NCBI GenBank assembly: GCA_963978545.1
Contig: OZ021732.1
Span: 44,216,059-44,280,058, forward strand
Direction of reading: 5' to 3'
Length of the DNA stretch: 64,000 bases
Origin: Linyphia triangularis
Taxonomy: Eukaryota > Arthropoda > Arachnida > Araneae > Linyphiidae
Below are positions 41,201 through 54,577 of the stretch, one piece after another. A program made the position numbers and the translations under genes. The notes below the pieces were generated by a model. That model searched no databases, was not told the DNA's origin, and worked only from the letters and a program-made list of their open reading frames with translations. The first letter of the stretch is position 1; every line of letters starts with the position of its first letter.

Positions 41201-44200
41201 ACTGTTTTCCTTTTAACCTATTTCATGCTCCATGTATTTGATATTAGTTTTCTTTTTCTGACTGGCAACTGTATCATGTTGTGAAACTAGTGAGCTATCT
41301 TTTTTCTCCTTTATTTATTAGAAACTGTCCATAATTCACTAAATTTATCTAAATTTTGTTTAATTTTGTCTCTTTATTCAATTCTGTTATCAACTATTAA
41401 AATTTTAATAGAAATAAAATTATTATTAAACACAAAATCTTTAAAAAGAATCAATGCCATACAAACCATATTACTTACATGTATAGAACTTTTTTGTTGA
41501 TTTTCTACTTATTTATATGACTAATTTCTATATTTAATAATTCAATAGAAAATTATTAGAAAAATAGTCCAACTTAAATATTCTCATTCACTGAAATACA
41601 CGAAAAAGCTTAGTGGACAATCCTTTAAAATTTGGATGTAATATGTTGAGAGTGATTATCATTCTTTCCCCATCTCACAGCCCTAATATAACTTTTTTCA
41701 AAGTACACAACTGTACAAATATTTTCTTAAAGCTAATGAAACTATTGTTTTATATAACACTGGCTATACAAATTATTTTAATAGTAATTCAATTACTATT
41801 CAAAGTATTAAATAGCAAAACTATTAAGGATTTTGTAGTTTTCTACAATGGGTGATATCCAATAGTTGATTTAATTAAAAAATAAGTTTTTAAATGTTAA
41901 TTGTTTAAACCTTCATTTAAATATCCATTCAAATTTCATTAATTAGCTTTAGGATTGTGTTTAGAAATACTTTATGTTTATGGGACAGTGAAAGAAAGAT
42001 TAATGACTTTTCTTGATTAGTCAGAGTTTTAAAAATCTTAATTCGATGCATAAACTTGTTTACAGGTATGTCTTTGACTGTCCACGATATGGGTGTACAG
42101 GAATTAACAATACACGGTCCTCCTGGAATTGTAAGTATTTCTTTGATATTTAGAAACCACTGTGCTACAATTAAAAGTAATATTTTTTATTGTGTTAGTA
42201 ACATTTTAGTGCACTAGCATGCAGTATTCCATATTGGACTTAGGTTATTTCAAATCTTAAGTTGCATAAAATGAGACCAGGGGACTATGAGACTATTAAA
42301 AATATTTTTTCCAATGAAATTTTATATTAACTTTTAATCTATATTTCTGTCTTGGGTATAAAGGTACATTAACTACTTAAGTTACATTGGTAAAGTTTGG
42401 CAACTTTTTAGCAGGAGAAAAAAACAATTTTTATATGACATTATCACTCCTGACAATATATGCACATACCCCACATGTATAAGCTAAAATTATCGTGCTT
42501 CAATCCTTTTTAGCCACTTAACACAACTGGTGGCCCACTTGAGTAATTATTATGAGTGACCTTCCAAAAGTTGCTGTGTACACAAGTAGAGAGTGAAGAG
42601 TTATGTGAACTAAATTTGTTTATTCTATTCCATTTTTGTAAAATGGTTTAGTCCATTTTTAAGAAATTTGTCACTATTGTTCATGTGCGTTTGAAAAGAC
42701 TTTTTATGATGTTTCAGAAGGACAGTTATATAAAACTATTTACCAATATATTCTTATCAAGTTAGAAATTCGGATTATAAGATACTTTCTGGGAAGAGAT
42801 GTTGTTGTGATAATTTTTTTAAACGTTGCCTCAACCATCACATATGAATATTGTACTTAAAACCACAAGAAACATTTGGTGTTGCATTCAAATCACCAAG
42901 TTCAGTTTGTTTGATTATAAACCCAGTGTATATAATAAAGATATATAAATCACATTCCAGATAAAAAAATCAAAAGTATATGCAAAATCTATCATTTACT
43001 CTCCCTAGATATGATTATTCCTAACAAATCTATTATTTAATTCTTTATTCATGTGTTTTCTAGAAAAAAAATCAGCTTTTTTATTAATCAAGCAGCTTAC
43101 TTATTGCTAAGAACATTCAAAATTTTCATTGGGTCTTACAATAGGGAAAATATGGAAAACAGAGAAGGACTAGTGAAATTGACACTTCTAGAAATACCAT
43201 AGAGTATTTTAAAAGTTGTAATAAATGGTAGAATATTGTTGCGTGAATGGGTTCGAAAGATTTGAAGCAAAAGCAGATTAACCTTGCAGAAATTTATTCC
43301 GATATAACTCTTCGCAGATTCTCTTACAACTCCAGAACTTCTTGTTCTATTAGACTCAATACAGCTCTTTTCACAACAATAGAGCACAAACAGTAGTTAA
43401 AAACTTGACAACACAACTGCTAAAATCGCTGCAAAAGACAATGCAATACAGTTCACTTTCGGAACTCTCTGAATGCTCGCTGAGAGACAACTTAGTCAGT
43501 AACTCCAGTCAACTAACGGACTCAACTCACGGCCGGCCTTATATAGGAGTCAAACCTTTTTGAAACTTCTAGAGGTAGATATTTGGAGAACTTTTCGGAT
43601 CGTAGTTGAAAAGTCCTATACATGTACATGGGGACCGAAAATGTCGCCAAATGGTCACCAAGTTTGACGACATTTATTAGTTATCAAGCATTACGACACA
43701 CATTGCAGGAAAGCAAACCCTTGCACTGCCTTATGCGAAATGTACAGAAATTTATCTTTTTACATAATTAATGCTACGAAATATTTACAAATATACAGAA
43801 ATTCGTAACATTGCCCCCCTCCCAAGGACTGCACGTCCCGGGCAGTACAGTTCCCGGAAAGGAAGGCTTACTTTCAAAGCAATAGCAAACACTCTGCGTT
43901 CATTACTAAACTATAAAACTTACTAAACTTACTAATTTATATACAGAAAGACAGAAACATTACTGAATAAATAATTAAATAAACAATAAACTTAAAAATT
44001 TATATACACATGTGACCATGGTCTTAATGACTATGTACACTTTATACATTAGGGGAATTACACACTATGGCCATAGTAGGGGGCTAACCTGTCGTAATGA
44101 AGTAGAATTGGATGACTTACGGATTCGGACCATGACATCATTCAGCCGGTTGAGGACTGTAAGGATCATCCCAGTAAGACTGAAGTTTGGGAGAAAGTCC

Positions 44201-47200
44201 TTTTTGTCGTTTCGGGTTCCAGAACCAAACCTTGTCACCTTCGTGGAATTGATGTCCTGTAGCCTTTGTGTCGTATCTGGTCTTCATCTTCTCTGCCGCC
44301 TCGTGGATCCGTTCTCGGGCAAAATTGTGCTGCACAGCTTCAAACCGTGTCTGAAGATCCTCGACGTACTCCTCTGGCGATGAAGGTGCATCTGGAGGGC
44401 GGCCAAACAACAGATCACAAGGCAGACGAAGGTTACGACCGAAGAGTATCTGGGATGGGGATTAGCCTGTAGTCTCATGGACAGTGCTGCGATAGGTCAG
44501 AAGAAACAAAGGTAACTTCTGATCCCAGTCCTGTTGGTTTCTGGAAACCATCAGTGAGAGGTTATTGAGGATGGTTCTGTTAAACCTCTCCACTATGCCG
44601 TTCGACTGTGGACGTAAAGGTGTCGTCTGTGTTTTGTCAATGCCAAGTAGATCACAAAGTCCTTTCATTACAGCAGAGGTAAAATTCCTTCCTTGATCAG
44701 AGTGTAACTGAAGAGGCACTCCAAATCTGGAAATCCAGCTCTGAACCATTACCTCTGCAACGGTGGTAGCCTCTTGATCAGGGATAGGATACGCTTCGGA
44801 CCACTTTGTAAAATAATCCACGACAACAAGGATGTATCTGTTGCCGTCAGCAGATCGTGGTAGTGGTCCCAAGATGTCAAATGCAATCCTTTCAAAAGGA
44901 GCTCTCACGTTGTAACGTTGCAGTTTTCCTCGATTGCGTTTCTTCGATCCTTTCCGGGCTGCACAGGCATCACATGATCAGCACCACTTCGCCACGTCAG
45001 CCCTCGCTTTACTCCAGTAGAACCCCTCTCAAACTCTTTGTAACATCTTCATTACTCCGAAGTGGCCTCCAGTTGGACTACTATGAAGTTCTTTAAGAAC
45101 GTCTGGGACTCTGGATCTTGGAAGCAATAGCTGCCATTGGGATGTCTTTCCATCATCAGATTCGAATTTTTGGTACACCACGCTGTTTCGAATATGGAGA
45201 GAGTCCCAGAGGGCCCAATATTGCTTTGTCGTAGGTCCATAGATGGAAATGTCCTGCCAAGTAGGTGTCGCATTCGGGGACTCCTTTATATCGATTATTG
45301 GCTTGATGTCGGGATATCTCAATTGGTCTTTTCTGACTTCTCCGTCACTCCACCGGTCTGGATCCGATGATGTTGAAGATGTAACCTGGCGTATTACCGG
45401 ATTGATCAGCCCGTAACTCGCTTCAACCCTGAAACAATCTCGGCAGCTCTCTGGGCAGGGTCTCCTAGACAGGGCGTCTGCGTTTCCATGTGATGATCCT
45501 TTCTGATGACGGATATCGATGCCATACTCCTGAAGTCTCTATCCATCTAGCTATCTGACCTTCGGGATTCTTGAAATTTAGAAGCTAGGTCAACGATCCA
45601 TGATCCGTACGGAGCAGGAATTTCCTGCCGTAGACGTAATGATGGAAATGCTCTACGGCTTTAATTATGGCGAGAAACTCTTTCCTGGTGACACAGTAAT
45701 TCTTCTCCGGTTTAGATAGGCACTTACTCCAATATGCTACGACTCGTTCTTGGCCTTCTATTTCTTGGGACAAAACAGCACTGACACTCTCGAATTTTCC
45801 TTCTTAACTATCACACTTTTTGACATTCTCTAATTTTCCAATAAATTTGTCTTCTATTTGTTTCACGCTTTTTTCCATAGTTTCTAAAAGATGAACCTTT
45901 AATTCTTCCTGTCCAGCAGAGATCGTAGCCATATTCTTCTGCATTTTCTCTTGGCCAGAGAAAATCTCTTTCTTCATCTCATCTTGGTTTGCATTCATTT
46001 GTTCTTGGCTTGCTTTTATTTGTTCTGGACTAGCTTTCATTTCTTCCTGCCCTTTGGACATTTCCTTCTTCATTTCATCTTGGCTCGCTTTCATTTCTTC
46101 CCGTCAATCGAATATTTCCTTCTTCATCGCTTCTTGCATGAAAGCAAAAATCTGTTTAAATGTTTCATCTTGTTCTGCCATTGCACTGGTATCGGCATTC
46201 AAACCCCACTTCTGACACCAGTTGTTGCGTGGATGAGTTCGAAAGATTTGAAGCCAAAGCAGATTAACACTTGCAAAAATTTATTCCGATATAACTCTTC
46301 GCAAATTATCTTACAGCTCCAGAACTTTTCGTTCTATTAGACTCAATACAGCTCTTTTCACAACAATAGAGCACAAAACAGCAGTTAAAAACTTGACAAC
46401 ACAACTGCTCAAATCGCTGCAAAAGACAATGCAATACAGTTCGCTTTAGAACTACTCTGAATGCTCACTGAGACTCAGTATCTCAACTCAGTAATTCCAG
46501 TCAATTAACGGACTCAACTAACTCAGTGACTCAACTCACGGCCGGCCTTATATAGGATTCAAATCTTCTTAAAACTTCTAGAGGTAGATATTTGGAGAAC
46601 ATTCCAGATCGTAGTCGAAAAGTCCTATACATGTACATGGGGATCAAAAATGTCGCCAAATGATTGCCAAGTTTGGCGACATTTGACGATTTCTCGCCAA
46701 ATTTGGCGATAAAAATTAGTCGCTAATACGTCGCCAACTTGGCTATATCTCGTCAATTTGGCGAGATTGCCATTACCATAATGTTAAATTCCCTGCTCCT
46801 TGTAAAACTCTCTTCCCAGCATTATCTCTGTAAAACTCGTTATCAAGCAGTAAGACACACATTGCAGGAAAGCAAACCCTTGCACTGCATAATGCAAAAT
46901 GTATAGAAATTTATCTTTTTATATAATTAATGCTACAAAATATCTACAAATATACAGAAATTCGTTACAATTTTTTTTTCCTTAGTTAAAAACCGATAAA
47001 AGAAATTCCCCAAGAGGAAGAATTGATTTTAAATGTTGATTGGATCAATTATAATTATTGAAGTGTTATTGATTCTATTTAATCAATAATTTCAATAGTT
47101 TTAGAAAGTGTACTAACAAATTCTAATCTAATTCATTATTCGAACAGTACAGGTAACACGGAACTGCCTTGAATATTCAAACTTGTTATCTTTCTAGACA

Positions 47201-50200
47201 CCCAGATATTGTCCTGTGTATAAAAATATAAATTTGTATACATTAATGTTGTAAAGCCAGACCAACAGCTTTGCCTTAAGTTACTTCAATATTATAACTT
47301 TTTAATGTTGAATTGTATGATCTGAAATGGTTGGTTTTGATTTTGCCCATTACTGCATACTTGATGGTAAGGTCCATTACTGTATATTTGAAGGTCTAAT
47401 TTAAATTGAGTTTCAAAATATATTGAAATGCAGTAGATATCTCTTATCAGATAAGTATTGTTGGTCTTGAAGATATCTAAAATAATAGGTACCTATTTCG
47501 ATAACTTTTGCAGTGTTCAAATGTTTTCGAATAAATTCATTTACAAATGCATTTAAAATCTGTTTATATTATTTTTTCTTGCTCTAAAACTTATATTACA
47601 TCCTTTCTTTTTTTAGGATTCATTGTATGAGTGTACAGAATCATTTATATTTTTGCCTGATTTAAATATTGGTAAAGTTATATAGTATTTCTTACAATTT
47701 TTAAATTTTGCATACAAACCTACATGTAAGTTTATAAAGATGTTTTTTTCTTCTCATCAGTAACAAGAAGCTACTCAGATGAACTTTTTAAGGATGATTG
47801 TTTGGAAGTTCGCTACATTCCAATTTTCAAATCTTCACATAACTTGGGAAAAGTAACGCATTCCAAGCATTCCGATAGTCTTTCAGACATGGAACACAGT
47901 AAGTTAAAGTTATTTTTATCTTTTTTGTCATTTCTGAATTGTTTAAAGACCTATTTTTAATGTCATGTGTTAATACATCAATTAATCAGAGATTTAAAAA
48001 AAAAAAAAAAAAAGCATACAAACAAAATATTAAAAATTTAGTTATTGATACCTGAAATTTTCGAACTTGTTAAATGTGTCAGGGAAACAATTTACATTTT
48101 CTAAGCCTTATTGAAATATCCAAAAAGCATATGCAAATATTTCAAACGTTAGAAACTTATGTTGACTAATATAAATGTTAATTTAAATTACTTAAAATTA
48201 AAACTTCATAGAAAAGTAAATTTTGAAAGTAAAGTTGAAAATAACTAAATTAAAATAGCTAAAAAGTTCTAAACCTTGTGTATTTATCTTTAAAAGTGAT
48301 GTGAAATAAAAACTATTATAATAATTATAAGACCCTGTGAAGTAAATTGTAGATTTTCTGCCATGTCTAATTGGTTGTTTGATTTCCGATTCTGACTTCT
48401 TAGATACCTAATTTATTGAGTAAAAAATGTGCATTTGGAATTTTTTAACTTTGTAATCAAGATTTCTACCTACCCCATAGCTTGAAAATGGGCTTCCAGA
48501 TTAAAATTCTAACTGCAATAGAAATCCTATTTTTGTAGTACCCGAGTTTAATAAATGGATTTTGTGGTTTTCAACTTCTTTGAACTGAATACCTTGCTTT
48601 ATTTTCATGAAAGAGGTAGGATATGTGGTTAGATGTGAAAGCACCCAATGGTATGTTTTACTTTGTGTATTATACTACATCTAGGAAGCGCCACCCGTTG
48701 GCACTTACCAACTCCCAAGAAATGTTCCCCATTGCCTATGTGGCCCACCATGCCTACTTCTTTTGCCTACTAGTAAACACACAACAGTTAAAAAACTATA
48801 AAGTGTTTGTCTTGTGACTGTATACATAAGATACATTACAGTAAGATTATAAAATGTTCTGTCTTAAAAACTAAATATTTGTAAAGATTGGCAGCAGTTG
48901 TGTTTATTTGGGTGAGTAGCTGATTTACAGGCCACTGTAACGTGCAAGTTTGATCATTGCAAAATCTATGGTAAGTACTGTGCATTTATGAATTATTCCT
49001 AATATCATACGAAATGTCTGAAATCTTCATGTTGTACTACTAAGTTGGCTGGTATGATATCAGATTATTTCCCTTACTAAACTTTATCAAAATTTTACAG
49101 AGTACTTAAAATTAAATTAATTTCAAAACATCTAAGCAATATTCATTCTAAGTCAAATGAAATGAAAATGTGTTTTGCCTTTGTAAAGAATTAAAAATCG
49201 AACACTTATTCTTTTTTTTTGGCATTTTTGTATAATTTTTTTTTTTTTTTGATTATATGTTATTGTGAGTAACATTATATTTTTATTTTTTTATTGAATT
49301 CTGTGTTGATATGAATTTGAAGTAATTATTTATTTTTAGAGTCAAAGAAATTACGTGTTGCTGAACCTGAATATGATTGCGATGTTACAGTGTCTTTTGC
49401 ATGTAAGGTAAGTAGGTATTGTTTCATTTATTTCACTATTCATCTGGGATTTTATTAAATTCCATGTGGTACCAGAATACATAAGAATTTAACCTTTTCT
49501 TATTTTACTAGGGTCACAGCAAGCCGGGGCGTATCTTATTGGAAAAATGTGTAGAATTCGGTGTTCCAGTGTAAGTTGTCAGTTAGTTTAATTTTCTTAA
49601 ATAAAAGCACATTTGTATTTTCTCTTGGAGATTAATTTTAATTTCCATAAAGATATTAATTTTAATCTCCAAGAGAAAATAATTTTTGTACAATTTAAAA
49701 AACTCAGTTATTGCCTGGAAGCCTTCATTTTAAAAATCAAGTGGAAAAAAATGGTTTAAGCCACTTCAAAGTTATCTTGTGGCATCTGACTTCTGCATAA
49801 TGCCTTCTATCAAAACATGTTTAATTTTAAATTTTATTTAATATTCAATCAAAGTACTTATAGAGCAAATACAAAATTTATTTTTATTCAAGGCATAGTA
49901 TTTTCTATTATTTAGATTTGTTTGACAGACTTGAAAATGTTTGACATATATTTTCTGACTATTTTTCTAAATTGTTTTGAGAATTTCATTCAGTATGATG
50001 TCTAAATATCAGTGATATTTGCTTCTCTGTAAACTTAAATTGAATTTTTGAAAAAACTAGTTTATACATTCATCTTTTATGTAACTATAGTTATGAAAAA
50101 ACATGCTGTTTTATCAATAGCTACTTTAAAAACTTATATTTTCTCCTATTTTTCACATATTATTTATTATGTTATATATTTTAGCTGTGTTATATATAAA

Positions 50201-53200
50201 TTGACTGATAAAATACAAACATATAATCAATTGTAATCTTTTAGAGGTCCTCTACTCGGAGACTTAAAAAATGGGAAAGATGTAACATTACCTTCTGGTA
50301 AAGTTGTAAGCATAATTTTTACTTATAAGATTAAAAGAAGTTTTGTATCATTGTTGTAACACAATAATTTATATTCATACTTGACAAATTTATAGTTTGT
50401 TCTTAATATTGTACTTCTTTCGACAATTAGTGTTTCTAATTGATTTACACACAATTACAATTAATAAATATTGTTTCATATGATGATAATGATTATATAG
50501 TTCATTTGTTTATTTTTAAGTGTTCAAATATTTCAAAGGATTATTAAATTTGGGTTTATTAATTGTTTTTTACGTACAAATGCTAACACATATGGAAAAA
50601 TATTTTGTTTTTACCGATGGAAGCTTATAAAATCATCCACATCAGCTTCCACCAAACCACCTATGAATATATATGCAAAATCACCGTTGGTCGGATCATT
50701 GAATTCAGCCAATGGTTGCTCACATCACAGGATGGCATGTTCATAGTTAATATTTGGTTTCACTCAAAAGTTTCTACCAACATATTTTTGTTTTTGCATT
50801 TTTGATGCAGTAGTTTATCTAGTTACTTTCTACATCAATGGTTGTTTATTAATGATATGTTTGTAATTATAATTTCATTGCATGTTTTCTTCTATCAAAA
50901 ATAATATTACTTTTCTTATTGAACAAATTTTTTTATCATGAAACTTTTTGGCAAACATATGCAAGAACATTATCAACATTCTTTGAAATCCTTTTTCAAT
51001 GCAATTTTGTAAATTTATTAGTTTTGTGAAAAAAAAAAATATTTTTCATTCTTATAAGGAAGTTTTGTTTTCATTTCATATATCTAATAACCTAAGGCAT
51101 TAACACATAATTTTTTTTCTATTTCATGAACTAATTGTATGTATCTATATATAGGTTCTTTCAAAAGATGTTGTCAGTGAGGAAGAAGTTTGTCCTCGTT
51201 TCTTAGGTAAGCCCCCAATACCTAAATTTCATGCAACTCTAATACATAAATTTTGTGCAATGCAACTACAGTAAAATCTGAAAGAATTGTCTCTTGTGGA
51301 ACTGAACTTATGTGACTGCTTTTGAGAAATTGTTGTTATTCAGAAATATTAAGAATTATTTAAAAATTCAAAATAAATCAATTCAATAAAAATGTATAAT
51401 TCCTAAATATTTTTTTTTTTTTAATAAGCATTCATAGGCACCTCTTAAATTTATGCAATACCTTTTTTATATTATTATGTTGGACTAATTTCTTGATTTA
51501 TTTAAATAGTTGTAGAATGCCCATCAGATGAATTCCTTGAACCATTTGTAAATGAAGACAAGTTTCGTCTTTATCAGGAGGACGAGTCTAATTTAGCTTC
51601 TCTTGTTATTCATTTCACTCCCTCCAATATTTTAAACACTCCCCTCTATAAAAAATGGATGCAAAGGTAAATTCATTTTATTTATGTATGAAAATTTTAT
51701 TGTTATCCAAATTCTGATAATGTGTTTTAAATATTTTGTTTTTAGAAGGCAATGTGAGATTTTTTTGTGGACAGAATTGTTTTTTTATTCCCAAATTAAA
51801 ATTGAGTTTACATAATTTTCTGCAAAAATTTTGTAAATTTTCCTTGCTCTTCTTTTAAAATAATAAAAATATGTTTGCAATAAAACTTTTTATTCAAAAA
51901 AGTATTTTACTAGATCACTATTATTTACTTTGTCAGTCATCAAATGGGGAATTCTCTGGTGCACATGGGACATTTTAGCTGTTTTTTTCTATACGTAAAC
52001 AAATTAGAATTATAAAATTAAGATGAATCTAGTAGTTTTATTCTTGTTTTGTATGATATTACTTGGAGATAAAGTTATGTGGGAAAATATTTATTTTAAC
52101 TAGGTCAAATATACATTTATAAACCACCGACGCACAGGACACAGCCGTGGCCCAGGACACATCGTCAGGTACATAGCTGTCACCTTGTACAGATTTCTAC
52201 TACTTTTTACGGTTGTACGAGTAGTTAAAAAAATCATACGGATTTCACAGTATTTTTCGTTTTTTCCAATAGCAGTTTATTTTATATTTTTTCAAGTCAC
52301 CAATGAAACCGAAAAGATTTTCCAAAGCTACTGTGTTAGTCAAAATGTTTACACTCCAATGTTGCGCATGTGTCATAGCACTAAAGCCTGGTTCCTGGGA
52401 TGCATTGTTTTCATTTGTGTTGGCAACACCAAACAACTGTTTAATTTTCTCGGACTTGAGAGATTAACAAAGAAGATGAAAACCAAAAGTGCTTTAGTCT
52501 TAATTTATTTTAAAATGTCCAAGTTAAACTTGGATGTGCAGCCCTCGATGCCTTATTCTTAAAAAAAAAATCTTCAAACTTCAATTTGACTGCTTCTTTT
52601 ACAGACATGATTATTTTTCTTCGTGCTTTGCGTTTTTTGTTAGCAGAATATGTTAGAACCTTAATTATTTAATATTATTTCTGTTAGATTTATTATGTAA
52701 GATATTTAGTTATCCTATGACTCAGAAGCGGGACTGCTAGTAGCCTTATTGTTAAAAAAAAATCCTTAAAGTTCAATCTAATTGCATCCTTTACTGACAT
52801 GATTGTTTTTTTTTTTCTTGCCTTGCAGATTTTTGTCAACAGATTATATTAGAGCCCTAATTTCCTTAATACTTCAAATTGATTTCATCAGATTTTTTCG
52901 TTTTTATTAACTCTTTATAGCGCTGTGGTACAGATGTGCAACAAATCTATTGGCATCCATAAGAGAAAAAGCTCAGATCATGCATTTTATGTATTTTTTT
53001 TACTTTCATTTTGACATTTTATTAAACTAACCACAATTACTTAAAAGTTATATGTATTTTTGATTTATATATTTAATATGAATCAAATAACAAATTGAAA
53101 TATCCTCCGCCTCAAAAAAAAAAAAAAAAGAAATTCGAATGCGCAACTGCATACATTTTTTAAAAAAAGTTTTTGCATTTTTTTCTGCTAAAGAGTATGA

Positions 53201-54504
53201 ACCCTGTGCTTGTTTTGTTTTATAAAAATGATTTTTTGCTTCATTTAACATGCACTTTTATGGTTTAAGATAATATTTTTATTGTATACAATTTTATTTC
53301 TCCATGTTTATGAGTAATTAATTTTACAAGAAGATGTTAATTTCAAGCCTTTTCTTTCATACAATATATATGTTGTTTATCTTTTGTCTACTCCAAAAGG
53401 CATAATTTTTCATAAAAGATATGTATACCTAGTGAAATTTGTGACTGAATAGCAAAATGCTGATTACTTGAGTGTTATACTCATGCACGCCCAAGTTTAG
53501 TAAATATTCAAGACTATTTTAAATTTATGCTACCAACTGAATTTATTTTTGTTACTTTTGAAATTAAAAAGAAAAGCATTACACTAGTTTTGCTTTTCCT
53601 TGAATTTAAGCAAGTATGGGTGTAGTTTATGAATTTTGTATTTTTTAATTGTTTTCCATGCTTTAAAGATGCTTGTTTTGATTTTTAGCATAACTTTATT
53701 TTGGTGCAATTTTACTTTAACATTTACTTATTAATACATTTACTTATTAAATTTATATATTTTGCAATTGGCCATTATTTTCTTTTTCGTTTTTTGAATG
53801 ATAACGTCAACGGAGATGCGCATGAAAGAATTTTTAAGAGAAATTTCTGGAAATCGGGGAAATTCAGGGAATTTTGTTTCTCAAATTCTATAGCCACCCT
53901 TAATAAGAATTTGATGCAAAAGCCTACATGTGATTAAACACTTTTTGAATACCCCCTCCTTGTATGCAGTGTTCCCACAGTCATTAAAAGTGCTTAATAT
54001 TTTTGAACTTATTTTCAAGGCCTTGAAAGTACATGAGAATGCTTAGAGGTGCTTAAAAGTCATTGAAAATGCTTAGAGGTCCTTAAAAGTCCTTAATTTG
54101 TTCGGATGTTGTGTACCCAACTTCAAAATTTCTAAAAATTCAACTCAGGCTTGCTATCCCTGTGTTCTGTAACCTTTTAGGTAACATATACTTTATTAAA
54201 AATTTATATATAGAATGATGCCTGAAACAAATTTTCAAAGATCCTCAAAAAATATCTTTTAGGTCCATAAAAGTAATTGATTTTCTTTCTTTGATTTGAG
54301 TGGAAACCCTGGTACGTCTCCCTATAATTCTTGTCATAAAACATGTTATATTGGTGTAATGTAGACAAAATCATAAACCTTGTCAGGGATTTCAACATAA
54401 AGTTTAAACTGTATTTATTTTTTAATCTAGGTTAGTATTTTATTTTATAATTTCTGTTCTGTTAAATTGTAACAATTTATTATATTTGAGAGCAATTTAA
54501 TAGT

Positions 54505-54577
<73 letters not shown>

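Larger units (their letters stand above)
43237..46969 (-). mobile_element. Internally deleted Ty3/gypsy LTR retrotransposon in ELAC2 intron 4
   Basis: TGTTGCGTG...TAACA long repeats flank a minus-strand interior with gag N-terminus, RNase H, zinc-binding and integrase parts, but no protease or reverse transcriptase. A primer-binding-like TGGTGTCAGAAGTGG follows the 5' LTR and a purine tract (GGGAGGGGGG, minus strand) precedes the 3' LTR. Several frameshifts break pol. The element is antisense to ELAC2. Confidence 0.88.

Noticed and set aside
52185..52562. 125-codon frame in ELAC2 intron 11
   Set aside because: Hydrophobic low-specificity sequence, no splice context or known motif.
53970..54311. 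MITE with CAGTGTTCCCAC / GTGGAAACCCTG ends
   Set aside because: Ends are only approximately inverted and no target duplication was found; kept as a remark only.
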